NCBI GenBank assembly: GCA_036405195.1
Contig: DASWYB010000043.1
Coordinates: 1-6,335 of the forward strand
DNA from: DASWYB01 sp036405195
GTDB taxonomy: Bacteria > Patescibacteriota > UBA1384 > 2-12-FULL-50-11 > DASWYB01
Direction of reading: 5' to 3'
Length of the DNA stretch: 6,335 nt
Numbering within the stretch: the stretch's first letter is position 1; every line of letters starts with the position of its first letter. The notes under the pieces were generated by a model. That model made no database searches. It saw nothing but the letters and a program-made list of their open reading frames with translations, and was not told the origin of the DNA. Shown here piece by piece: positions 1 through 4,836 of the stretch. The position numbers were made by a program, and so were the translations under genes.

Positions 1-318
1 TACGATGCAACCTCGGGTGGTAAGTGGCGATTTGTAAGCCACGATCAACACGGTAACGAGTTTGCCTTCCATGGCTGCATTCACGAAGTGAATCCGAATA
101 CCCGTCTCATTCAAACTTTCGAATTTGAAGGACTCTCCGAAAGTGGACATGTTGCACTCGAGCGTGCAGAGTTTGCTTCAAAGGGTGATAACGAAACCGA
201 AATCCGTATCACTTCTACCTTCCAAAGTGTTGAAGACCGAGATGGCATGGTGGCTAGCGGCATGGAGTCAGGCTTCCGCAAATCGATTGATGCCCTGGAT
301 GCATTGTTGGTCAGCTAA
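1..318 (+). CDS. SRPBCC/AHSA1-family protein, C-terminal part
   Basis: Frame 1 is open from the first base to TAA at 316-318, giving 105 residues of a gene whose start is outside the window. The text is characteristic of the AHSA1 (Hsp90-ATPase-activator-like) branch of the SRPBCC fold: GGKWRFV near residue 6, then GNEFAFHG, IQTFEFEG, and near the end FQSVEDRDGMVASGME followed by a helix ending in LDALL. In this family these are strands of the helix-grip sheet and the long C-terminal helix lining a hydrophobic ligand cavity. Full-length members are about 150-160 residues, so roughly the last two thirds is present. Cytosolic; no signal or membrane segment is visible. The ligand is unknown for this subgroup. 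It converges on the HxlR gene and a 17-bp hairpin follows it at once. Family assignment is firm, function is not. Confidence 0.88.
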   Translation, partial: YDATSGGKWRFVSHDQHGNEFAFHGCIHEVNPNTRLIQTFEFEGLSESGHVALERAEFASKGDNETEIRITSTFQSVEDRDGMVASGMESGFRKSIDALDALLVS

Positions 319-334
319 TTTTGGCTCAATAGAA

Positions 335-371
335 TCAATAAACGACGAAGGTCTCCTTCGTCGTTTATTGA
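335..371. terminator. Perfect 17-bp hairpin between convergent genes
   Basis: Bases 335-351 pair without mismatch with 355-371 around a three-base loop (TCT). The outer part is A/T-rich on both arms, so either strand ends in a U-rich arm. It lies 17 bases after the SRPBCC stop and 31 bases beyond the stop of the convergent HxlR gene, so it probably terminates both. There is no long separate T tract. Confidence 0.8.
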
Positions 372-401
372 AATAACCTTACAAAGATTATTATGGAAAA
401 C

Positions 402-707
402 TTAGATTTGCTTCAGCCTGATACCAAAAGCCTCAATTGAATCCACTATAGGCAAAAATTCACGCCCCAGGGGAGTTAAACTATAGGTAACTGACTTTTT
501 ATCTTCAGTGCCTTCAATCCGTTTAATAAGTTTAAACTCTTCTAACTTTTTTAACCGTTTAGTGAGAGTTATAGGGTTAAGATTAAGTTCGCGCTGAAGG
601 GCACAAAATCGCTCATCTTGTTTTTTAAGCACGTAAAAAATAGAGAGTGTCCAACGGTCACCAATAAGTTCAAATGCTTTGTTACAATTTTCGTGGGTCA
701 TACCCAT
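402..707 (-). CDS. HxlR-family (DUF24) winged-helix regulator
   Basis: A 101-residue protein of the usual HxlR length. An N-terminal Cys (C8) precedes the signature AFELIGDRWTLSIFYVL (11-27). The HTH follows (FCALQREL, then NPITLTKRLKKLEE about 44-57), then the wing (IKRIEG...SVTYSLTPLGREF, 61-84). In characterised relatives (YodB and HypR of Bacillus subtilis, QorR of Corynebacterium glutamicum) the N-terminal Cys senses quinones, diamide or other thiol stress. Counting from the second Met (M3, at 701) the Cys is residue 6, as in YodB. I kept the ATG at 707, but neither start has a clear Shine-Dalgarno. It is divergent to the oxidoreductase at 805 with 97 bases between, so it most likely represses that gene and itself. 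It is more A/T-rich than its neighbours. Family certain; target inferred from context. Confidence 0.93.
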   Translation of the reverse strand: MGMTHENCNKAFELIGDRWTLSIFYVLKKQDERFCALQRELNLNPITLTKRLKKLEEFKLIKRIEGTEDKKSVTYSLTPLGREFLPIVDSIEAFGIRLKQI

Positions 708-770
708 AGTACTATTGCTCTATTATTTATACTCATGTATTTTGATATTACTATAGAAAGTATAGCAATA
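706..770. promoter_or_regulatory. Probable HxlR operator region between divergent genes
   Basis: A 25-bp dyad at 746-770 has arms TATTaCTATA and TATAGcAATA around GAAAG, with nine of ten positions paired. A third copy of the half-site, TATTGCTCTA, lies at 713-722. The perfect palindrome ATAGTACTAT (706-715) overlaps the regulator's start codon. HxlR/YodB proteins bind A/T-rich dyads of the TACTAT...ATAGTA type, which matches. Possible -10 boxes are TACTAT at 749-754 (plus, inside the dyad) and TATAAA at 731-726 (minus). I could not assign convincing -35 boxes. Operator role is inferred. Confidence 0.6.
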
Positions 771-804
771 AAGATCAAAGGTCGCTAGAGCCAGAAAGGA
801 ACGT

Positions 805-1746
805 ATGAAAGCAGCACAGATCAACCAGTACGGAGGTCCAGAAGTTATTCAGGTCAACGAAACCGATAAGCCGGAAGTAAAAGAAGGATACGTACTTATC
901 GAAGTTCATGCCGCAAGTCTCAATCCGTTTGATACAACAGCCCGAAGCGGACAAGCACACGCCAGAATGCCGCTCCATTTTCCTGCCACCCTCGGCGGCG
1001 ATGTCGCCGGCGTTGTAACCGAAATAAGCGAAGGTACGACTGGAATCGCAGTGGGAGATGAGGTCTACGGACAAGCGAGCGTTTTTGCAGGCGGAACCGG
1101 AAGTTTTGCTGAATTTACCGCAACTCAACCCGGGGTCATCGCGAAAAAGCCCGAGACGTTACATTTTAACGAAGCAGCTTCCCTCCCTCTTGTAGGAAGT
1201 AGCGCCATCCAGGCCTTAATGGAACATTTAAAACTCCAGAAGGGACAGACAATCCTTATTCACGGCGGCGCGGGTGGAATTGGTTCTCTTGCAGTTCAGT
1301 TAGCAAAACACTTAGGCGCCCACGTGATTGCGACCGCAGCAACCAACGACATCGAATTCGTAAAAGGCCTTGGCGCAGATGAAGTCGTTGACTATCAAAA
1401 CGAAAAATTCGAAGACAAAGTTTCTGATGTCGATGCTGTATTCGACACAGTGGCAGGAGAGACCTATACGCGTTCTTTCCCCATTCTCAAAAAAGGTGGC
1501 ACTATCGTATCGATGCTTGAGCAACCCAATCAAGAACTAATGGAAAAGTACGGCGTTACCGCCATCGCTCAATTTACTACAATTACAACCGAGAAGCTCA
1601 ATACTCTCTCAAAACTCGTTGATAGTGGCGTAATCAAACCTCAGGTCGACAAAGTCTTCGAACTGAATAAAGTTACCGAAGCTTTCATGTATCGTGAACA
1701 CCAACACCCTCGGGGAAAGGTTGTGATTGAGGTTAAGGGCAAGTAG
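805..1746 (+). CDS. NADPH:quinone oxidoreductase-like MDR enzyme
   Basis: A 313-residue medium-chain dehydrogenase/reductase of the quinone-oxidoreductase (zeta-crystallin-like) branch, which moves hydride from NADPH to quinones or activated alkenes. The N-terminal GroES-like domain runs to about residue 125 (VHAASLNPFD 34-43, LGGDVAGVV 63-71, VGDEVYG 83-89). The Rossmann domain carries the nucleotide loop GGAGGIG (154-160) and LGADEVVDY (189-197). The protein ends in the typical HPRGKVVIEV (301-310). It has no cysteine, so the zinc sites of alcohol dehydrogenases are absent. The ATG at 805 is preceded by AGAAAGGA (794-800). Next to a quinone-sensing type regulator it is likely induced by electrophile or quinone stress, as in the QorR/qor2 pair. 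The exact substrate cannot be read from sequence. Confidence 0.92.
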   Translation: MKAAQINQYGGPEVIQVNETDKPEVKEGYVLIEVHAASLNPFDTTARSGQAHARMPLHFPATLGGDVAGVVTEISEGTTGIAVGDEVYGQASVFAGGTGSFAEFTATQPGVIAKKPETLHFNEAASLPLVGSSAIQALMEHLKLQKGQTILIHGGAGGIGSLAVQLAKHLGAHVIATAATNDIEFVKGLGADEVVDYQNEKFEDKVSDVDAVFDTVAGETYTRSFPILKKGGTIVSMLEQPNQELMEKYGVTAIAQFTTITTEKLNTLSKLVDSGVIKPQVDKVFELNKVTEAFMYREHQHPRGKVVIEVKGK

Positions 1747-1764
1747 GAAATAACTTTCCTCAGC

Positions 1765-1810
1765 TATTCCACAAACGACCCGCCAACCTCGGCGGGCCGT
1801 TTGTGGAATA
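1765..1810. terminator. 20-bp hairpin terminator after the oxidoreductase gene
   Basis: Bases 1765-1784 pair with 1791-1810 with a single mismatch (A1778/C1797); loop AACCTC. The GC-rich centre (CCCGCC/GGCGGG) and A/T-rich base are typical of intrinsic terminators, though no long T run follows on the plus strand. On the minus strand it may also stop transcripts leaving the YdeI-type gene, which has no hairpin of its own. Confidence 0.8.
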
Positions 1811-1814
1811 CAAT

Positions 1815-1854
1815 ATAACAGATTAGGTTTTTATTATTTTCATAGAGAACCAGG
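1815..1854 (-). repeat. att-like repeat, copy D (outer end of array, decayed)
   Basis: On the minus strand the core reads CCTGGTTCTCTATG (1854-1841), 10/14 identical to the tRNA-Lys 3' end CTTGGCCCTCCATG; all differences are C-to-T. The adjoining 29 bases (1815-1843) align without gaps to the hairpin part of copy A at 3651-3679: both begin ATAACAG and end in T-rich sequence plus CAT, but the middle and the stem are lost. It lies between the oxidoreductase terminator and the YdeI-type gene and so marks the far edge of the island. Confidence 0.55.
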
Positions 1855-1886
1855 GTAGAAATTCTCGCAACTCAGACTAAATATTG

Positions 1887-2465
1887 CTAATGTAACTTCT
1901 CACCACGATTTAACATATCGATAAATTTTTCTATTCTTGCCTTCCTAGTCTCTGGCTTTTTAGCGGTCTGAATCCGCCAGCAAAAAGCATACACATTGGC
2001 TTTATTAAGCGTCTCAAAAAACTTTTTCGCTTTTGGATCTTTATTAAGTTCTTGTAGAAAATCTTCTGGAATTGTACTTACGCTTTGTGAGTCATACGCA
2101 GCATCCCATCTGCCAGTCTGTTTAGCTACATCTATAGCTGCCAGTCCGGCTGGCTGCATTTTTTCCGACTTAATCAGCGCCTCTACTTTTGCGACATTAA
2201 TTTTTGACCAAACACTATGAGAGCTCCTGGGCGAATACTTCTGTAGATAATAATCATTATCGTATGCTTGCTTTTGACTATCTATCCACCCGTAGCACAA
2301 GGCCTCCTCCAGAGCTTCTGCGTAGCTCACTGACGTTTTACCAGATGACTTCTTCGCGTGCTTAAGCCATACACCTTGTGGCTGGTTATGATTCGATTCA
2401 AGCCAATTCCCCCATTCAAATTGCGTGGTGAATAATAAAACCGGGAGATCTTTGAATGTTTCCAT
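1887..2465 (-). CDS. YdeI/OmpD-associated family protein (OmdA-like)
   Basis: A 192-residue protein from ATG 2465 (a TTG two codons upstream, at 2471, is also possible). It matches the YdeI/OmpD-associated family throughout: WLESNHNQPQGVWLKHAKK (21-39), the signature EALCYGWIDSQ (54-64), QKYSPRSSHSVWSKIN (75-90), and a C-terminal segment with the family's AKKPETRKARIEKFIDMLNRGEK (168-190). It appears full length. The family is labelled 'bacteriocin protection', but that comes from few members and no biochemical role is settled; it is probably cytosolic. No good Shine-Dalgarno or promoter was found, unlike the three units upstream of it on the same strand. It lies inside the region bounded by the tRNA-end repeats and may be an older cassette. 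It is more A/T-rich than the 296-aa gene beside it. Confidence 0.9.
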   Translation of the reverse strand: METFKDLPVLLFTTQFEWGNWLESNHNQPQGVWLKHAKKSSGKTSVSYAEALEEALCYGWIDSQKQAYDNDYYLQKYSPRSSHSVWSKINVAKVEALIKSEKMQPAGLAAIDVAKQTGRWDAAYDSQSVSTIPEDFLQELNKDPKAKKFFETLNKANVYAFCWRIQTAKKPETRKARIEKFIDMLNRGEKLH

Positions 2466-2538
2466 AATCAAATGATATCAATAAAAAACTCTCCCAAATA
2501 GAGAAGATTAATCTGGCTGGGGAGAAGAGTGGTTGATT

Positions 2539-2610
2539 ATGAACATCGAGTGAATTTACTCGTGAGTTCATTAAGTGTATTCAAGGTGGTCGGCGTATAA
2601 AAATAGAAAG
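2539..2610 (-). repeat. 73-bp post-gene element, copy 1
   Basis: Lies beyond the terminator of the 296-aa gene. On the plus strand it begins ATGAAC, has GAGTTC and TGTAT at the same internal spacing as copies 2 and 3 (one-base offset), and runs into the terminator. This copy folds well: ATGAAC (2539-2544) with GTTCAT (2566-2571), and CGAGT (2547-2551) with ACTCG (2558-2562). It is the most diverged copy and has no clear att core at the expected 24-base distance. The plus-strand ATG has an early stop in every copy, so this is not coding. Confidence 0.5.
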
Positions 2611-2651
2611 CCCCCGCGACAGCGAGGCCACGCGGACCTTCTGTGCGGGGG
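2611..2651 (-). terminator. Terminator of the 296-aa KH-domain gene
   Basis: CCCCCGC (2611-2617) pairs with GCGGGGG (2645-2651). Read on the minus strand it is followed by CTTTCTATTTTT, a proper U-rich tail. The long loop holds a second small stem (AGG.CC / GG.CCT). It starts 10 bases after the gene's stop codon and is nearly the same sequence as the terminator at 3774-3810, although the genes before them are unrelated. Confidence 0.85.
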
Positions 2652-2661
2652 AGCAACTTAC

Positions 2662-3552
2662 CTAGCGAAACGCGGAGATCCGGATAGTTGGCCATCCGAT
2701 CCACTGCGAAAGGTTCTTCACCATTCGCCCTTCGCATCCGATCCATCTCCCTACATCTGTTTTCGGTACTTCCAGATATAGGGTAGCTCGAGATACATCA
2801 GCCTCGACTCGATGCTGCTCTGGGTACATCTTTTCCAGCAGCTCTCGCAATCCCGGCAGTGACCCATGGAACCACCACTTTCCCTTAGCAGGGATAGTAA
2901 CGTAGTGGTACCCGTCACCATGCTGCCACCCCTGACGAGCAAGTGTGGCGTTGTCCGACCAGGCGAGATATCCCACGTTGACGTCGAAGATATCGAACCA
3001 GCCATTATCCTCCGACACATCCACCTCCCCGCTCCGGACCTGCTGCGGCAGCGTATGCAACCACAAGCCTGGGGGAGGGATCAGGCACTTGCCCTTGTGG
3101 GGTACGGTCAGTGTGTATCCGCCCGTGTAGCTCGGCAGGTCGTTAGGGGCTAGGCCCGTTACGACATGCCAACCGTGTTCTCGAGCCGTAGCTGACAGCA
3201 GTGCCGAGTGCTGGCTCATGGGATCGCGATGGGGGAAGCAGTTCGCCGGAAACGCGATATGCGTATCACGGGGGCTAGACTTACTTCCTGCCCATACTTC
3301 CCCTTCAAACATCGGCAGAAACGTGTGAACCGGCGTCGCCAACATTCCGTCGGGACACGTCGGCCAAAGGTTCTGCGGAATCTGTTCTCCGGCTTTCCGG
3401 AATTGACGACGCGGGTCAGCGGGAAGCTTCCGATTACTCGGAGTGACCCGAGGGACTTCTTCGACAGCCGCTATCTGAGGATCTTCCACAGCTGGAACAC
3501 TGAACTCTGCGGCAAGTTCCTCTAGGCTTACCTGCCTCATCCCATCTTTCAT
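2662..3552 (-). CDS. Unknown 296-aa protein with C-terminal KH domain
   Basis: ATG at 3552 is preceded by AGAGGA with a 7-base spacer and a strong promoter, so the start is well supported; stop TAG at 2662. I do not recognise the first ~250 residues: an acidic Pro-rich N-terminus (1-60), then a Trp/His/Gly-rich middle (GLWLHTLPQQ 162-171, NGWFDIFDVNVGYLAWSD 183-200, GKWWFHGSLPGLRELLEKMYPEQ 224-246). Residues about 258-293 have the pattern of a KH RNA/ssDNA-binding domain: a strand (LYLEVP), then IGCEGRMVK with the GxxG loop at 272-275, then a helix and GWPTIRIS, most like NusA KH repeats. No signal peptide or membrane segment. Base composition is GC-richer than the YdeI-type gene beside it. 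A nucleic-acid-binding role is inferred from the KH pattern only. Confidence 0.72.
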   Translation of the reverse strand: MKDGMRQVSLEELAAEFSVPAVEDPQIAAVEEVPRVTPSNRKLPADPRRQFRKAGEQIPQNLWPTCPDGMLATPVHTFLPMFEGEVWAGSKSSPRDTHIAFPANCFPHRDPMSQHSALLSATAREHGWHVVTGLAPNDLPSYTGGYTLTVPHKGKCLIPPPGLWLHTLPQQVRSGEVDVSEDNGWFDIFDVNVGYLAWSDNATLARQGWQHGDGYHYVTIPAKGKWWFHGSLPGLRELLEKMYPEQHRVEADVSRATLYLEVPKTDVGRWIGCEGRMVKNLSQWIGWPTIRISAFR

Positions 3553-3560
3553 TAGGATTT

Positions 3561-3590
3561 CCTCTAGCGAAGCAGAGGCACAATAGGTGC
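3561..3590 (-). promoter_or_regulatory. Leader hairpin covering the ribosome site of the KH gene
   Basis: In the mRNA leader, CCTCT (3578-3574) can pair with AGAGG (3565-3561), with two further inner pairs (GC/GC) and a GAA-type loop. This would hide the Shine-Dalgarno AGAGGA. A second stem, GCAC/GTGC (3590-3587 with 3581-3578), lies just upstream and shares one base with it. It could slow translation or respond to a ligand or temperature; this is inference from pairing only. Confidence 0.35.
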
Positions 3591-3606
3591 ATGCTCAGTC
3601 GTAAGA

Positions 3607-3635
3607 TATATATCACAAATGGGTTAATATGTCAA
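3607..3635 (-). promoter_or_regulatory. Promoter of the 296-aa gene
   Basis: Minus strand: perfect -35 TTGACA (3635-3630), 17-base spacer, -10 TATATA (3612-3607). Expected start of transcription is near 3600, giving a leader of about 48 bases. This is one of the strongest promoter matches in the window. Confidence 0.82.
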
Positions 3636-3648
3636 CTGTATTAAACGA

Positions 3649-3690
3649 AAATAACAGGCGTTTAACCTGTTATTTCCATGGAGGACCAGG
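3649..3690 (-). repeat. att-like repeat, copy A (perfect hairpin)
   Basis: The core reads CCTGGTCCTCCATG on the minus strand (3690-3677), 12/14 identical to the tRNA-Lys 3' end with C/T changes only. Joined to it is a perfect 10-bp hairpin, AAATAACAGG (3649-3658) with CCTGTTATTT (3666-3675), loop CGTTTAA. It lies between the 72-aa and 296-aa genes, just upstream of the latter's promoter. On the minus strand the hairpin ends in TTTT, so it may also act as a second terminator. Confidence 0.7.
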
Positions 3691-3701
3691 CGTTACGTTA
3701 A

Positions 3702-3773
3702 ATGAACCTTTGCTGGAGTTTCTTGTCGAGTTTGTCAGATGTATAAAACTAAACTTTGTGTAAAAACAGAAAG
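3702..3773 (-). repeat. 73-bp post-gene element, copy 2
   Basis: Begins ATGAAC exactly 24 bases from the att core of copy A and runs into the terminator of the 72-aa gene. Against copy 3 it aligns without gaps, about two thirds identical by eye, including TGTATAAAACT (3740-3750). It is placed after the gene's terminator, so it is outside the main transcript. Role unknown; a recombination accessory site or a protein-binding region is possible. Confidence 0.6.
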
Positions 3774-3810
3774 CCCCCGCAGTGGGGCCACGCGGGCCTT
3801 CTGTCGGGGG
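3774..3810 (-). terminator. Terminator of the 72-aa gene
   Basis: CCCCCG (3774-3779) pairs with CGGGGG (3805-3810); on the minus strand CTTTCTGTTTTTAC follows. An alternative fold pairs ACAGAA with TTCTGT (3765-3804 region). It begins 4 bases after the stop codon and shares most of its sequence, including the loop GGCCACGCGG, with the terminator at 2611-2651. Confidence 0.85.
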
Positions 3811-3814
3811 ACAT

Positions 3815-4033
3815 TTACTCTGGCTCTGGGGTAGGTTCCATAAGCCACCCTTTGGCTTCTGAGTATAGTTCGATGGTTCCGGTTGCGTCGTATATAGAGC
3901 TGACATATCGGCTCCCAACGCATTCTTGCCACGCATGTGCAAGGAGTTCTTCCTTCGTTTCTCCCTGAACTCTTACCTCGTTCGCAGTAAACATTCCGGC
4001 AGAATGTGGCAATACCGCAATTCCTTTGAGCAT
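3815..4033 (-). CDS. Unknown 72-aa protein
   Basis: A small gene I do not recognise. The reading frame opens with ATG at 4066, but the promoter at 4072-4100 predicts a transcript start near 4065, which excludes that codon. The ATG at 4042 has GGAG directly against it. The ATG at 4033 has GGAG (4046-4043) nine bases upstream, so I chose 4033. The product is a small mixed alpha/beta protein: a hydrophobic N-terminus (MLKGIAVLPHS), a probable helix KEELLAHAWQECV (about 27-39), a strand-like SRYVSSIYDATGTIELY, and an acidic Pro/Glu tail. No membrane segment. Promoter, ribosome site, stop and immediate terminator all agree on this frame and strand against several longer open frames that overlap it. 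Confidence 0.7.
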   Translation of the reverse strand: MLKGIAVLPHSAGMFTANEVRVQGETKEELLAHAWQECVGSRYVSSIYDATGTIELYSEAKGWLMEPTPEPE

Positions 4034-4071
4034 AGTATTCATCTCCGCGAGCTTCGCTCTCAACACAACTT

Positions 4072-4100
4072 ACAGTAGCACAAAGATATACTTTAGTCAA
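4072..4100 (-). promoter_or_regulatory. Promoter of the 72-aa gene
   Basis: Minus strand: -35 TTGACT (4100-4095), 17-base spacer, -10 TACTGT (4077-4072). Predicted start near 4065 and leader of about 32 bases, containing a small GAGC-GAA-GCTC stem just before the ribosome site. Confidence 0.72.
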
Positions 4101-4127
4101 TCTTTTAAGGTTCATAAAAACAAAAAA

Positions 4128-4167
4128 ACAATAGGCGTTTAACCTGTTATTCTCATAGAGAGCCAAG
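4128..4167 (-). repeat. att-like repeat, copy B
   Basis: The minus-strand core CTTGGCTCTCTATG (4167-4154) matches the tRNA-Lys 3' end at 12/14 positions with C/T changes only. The hairpin part keeps the CGTTTAACC loop; the stem has one wobble and one mismatch but stays foldable, and on the minus strand it is followed by a run of seven T. It sits between the winged-helix gene unit and the 72-aa gene unit. Confidence 0.68.
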
Positions 4168-4178
4168 GAGGATAGAAT

Positions 4179-4246
4179 ATGAACTTTTGACTCAATTCAT
4201 TAATGAGTTCGTTAGTTGTATAAAACTTAGTTTCGCGTAAATAAAA
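4179..4246 (-). repeat. 73-bp post-gene element, copy 3
   Basis: Begins ATGAAC exactly 24 bases from the copy B core, the same distance as for copy 2 and copy A. Contains the palindrome TCATTAATGA, GAGTTCGTTAG and TGTATAAAACT (4217-4227), then runs into the terminator of the 132-aa gene. The terminator next to it differs in sequence from the other two, so the conserved element and the terminator are separate parts. Confidence 0.6.
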
Positions 4247-4283
4247 GGCGGTCCCTACTTCCCACAAGGGGTTCGGAACCGCC
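4247..4283 (-). terminator. Terminator of the 132-aa gene
   Basis: GGCGGTCC (4247-4254) pairs with GGAACCGCC (4275-4283) with one bulged A; an inner CCC/GGG stem makes the fold branched. The minus strand then reads TTTTATTT. It lies about 33 bases after the stop codon. Confidence 0.82.
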
Positions 4284-4315
4284 AATGATAGCGTAGTGAT
4301 TCACTAAAAAGCCTA

Positions 4316-4714
4316 TTAACTCTCTGGATCCACTTCGGGCTTCTCCCCTGCCTTATACAGTGGGCCAGTACCAAACCGCGCGAGGATTGTGTACCACTTA
4401 ATCAGCTCGTTCTCACCCTCTGGCGTGATTCGGAATTTGTCCGTATCACGGAGGTTACTGACCACAACTTTATACCACGGCGTCGGTTCGATAAGGCCAT
4501 GTCGCAAAAGCCACTTGAAAGCCTTTTTGACCTCCAGCATTGACAGCACCCAATGGCCAGCAACAACGTTTACTTCCACATGATCAGGCTTCTTCATTAT
4601 GATTACGCCGTCGGCAACTAGGTCGTAAGCTGTGAGAGCATCCATTCCTTCGGGTGCTGAACGCACGGCAAGAAGCATCAACTCTCGGGTTGTCTCATCA
4701 CCAAAAAACGGCAC
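4316..4714 (-). CDS. Unknown 132-aa winged-helix-like protein
   Basis: GTG start at 4714 with a strong ribosome site (GGAGGAG, 6-base spacer after AGGAG) and a promoter upstream; stop TAA at 4316. Residues about 55-98 look like a winged helix: a helix WVLSMLEVKKAFKWLLRHGLIEP (55-77), two wing strands (WYKVVVSNL, DKFRITPEG 80-100), then a final helix (ENELIKWYTILARF). The 'LLRHGLIE...FRITPEGENEL' pattern is shared with PadR/MarR-like transcription factors. The N-terminal half (DALTAYDLVADGVIIMKKPDHVEV) is not recognised. It could be a DNA-binding regulator of the island, or use the fold for protein contacts. No membrane segment or signal peptide. Confidence 0.72.
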   Translation of the reverse strand: MPFFGDETTRELMLLAVRSAPEGMDALTAYDLVADGVIIMKKPDHVEVNVVAGHWVLSMLEVKKAFKWLLRHGLIEPTPWYKVVVSNLRDTDKFRITPEGENELIKWYTILARFGTGPLYKAGEKPEVDPES

Positions 4715-4749
4715 GATCTTCTCCTCCCCGATCAGACTTTGCTCGTGTA

Positions 4750-4778
4750 ATAGTACTATTAATAAATACCTTTGTCAA
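4750..4778 (-). promoter_or_regulatory. Promoter of the 132-aa gene
   Basis: Minus strand: perfect -35 TTGACA (4778-4773), 17-base spacer, -10 TACTAT (4755-4750). Predicted start near 4743, leader about 28 bases. GATC copies flank the ribosome site and could pair, leaving the site in the loop. Confidence 0.8.
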
Positions 4779-4794
4779 TCGTGTAAAAACAAAA

Positions 4795-4836
4795 ATGACA
4801 GCGTTTAACCTGTTGTTTTAATGGAGGACCAAGTAG
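4795..4836 (-). repeat. att-like repeat, copy C (closest to the tRNA)
   Basis: On the plus strand ATGGAGGACCAAGTAG (4821-4836) matches ATGGAGGGCCAAGTGG of the tRNA-Lys gene end (4989-5004) at 14/16 positions, the best match of the four copies and the only one reaching the T-stem. The hairpin part keeps CGTTTAACCTGTT (4802-4814), but its stem is shortened by one pair and has internal mismatches. It lies upstream of the promoter of the 132-aa gene. Confidence 0.7.

Noticed and set aside
2490..2530. A fifth att-like repeat between the YdeI-type gene and the 296-aa unit (ATAGAGAA at 2499-2506).
   Set aside because: Only eight bases match copy D, the spacing to the 73-bp element is 40 instead of 24, and the hairpin is not recognisable. 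It may be a fully decayed copy but cannot be supported.
3649..3690. Integron attC site: GTTTAAC/GTTAAAC fits the RYYYAAC / GTTRRRY core boxes.
   Set aside because: Only one such heptamer is present per repeat, and it sits in the loop of a short hairpin. The paired second box and the L boxes of attC are absent, and a GTTAAAT near copy A is not conserved in the other copies.
3735..4166. Minus-strand open frame of 143 codons overlapping the 72-aa gene.
   Set aside because: It would run through the promoter, the terminator and a repeat, is Cys/Arg-rich without a domain-like pattern, and has no ribosome site. The 72-aa frame agrees with all signals.
1815..4836. CRISPR array, because of regularly repeated sequence.
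   Set aside because: Repeats are 400-2000 bases apart with genes between them, not 30-40 base spacers.
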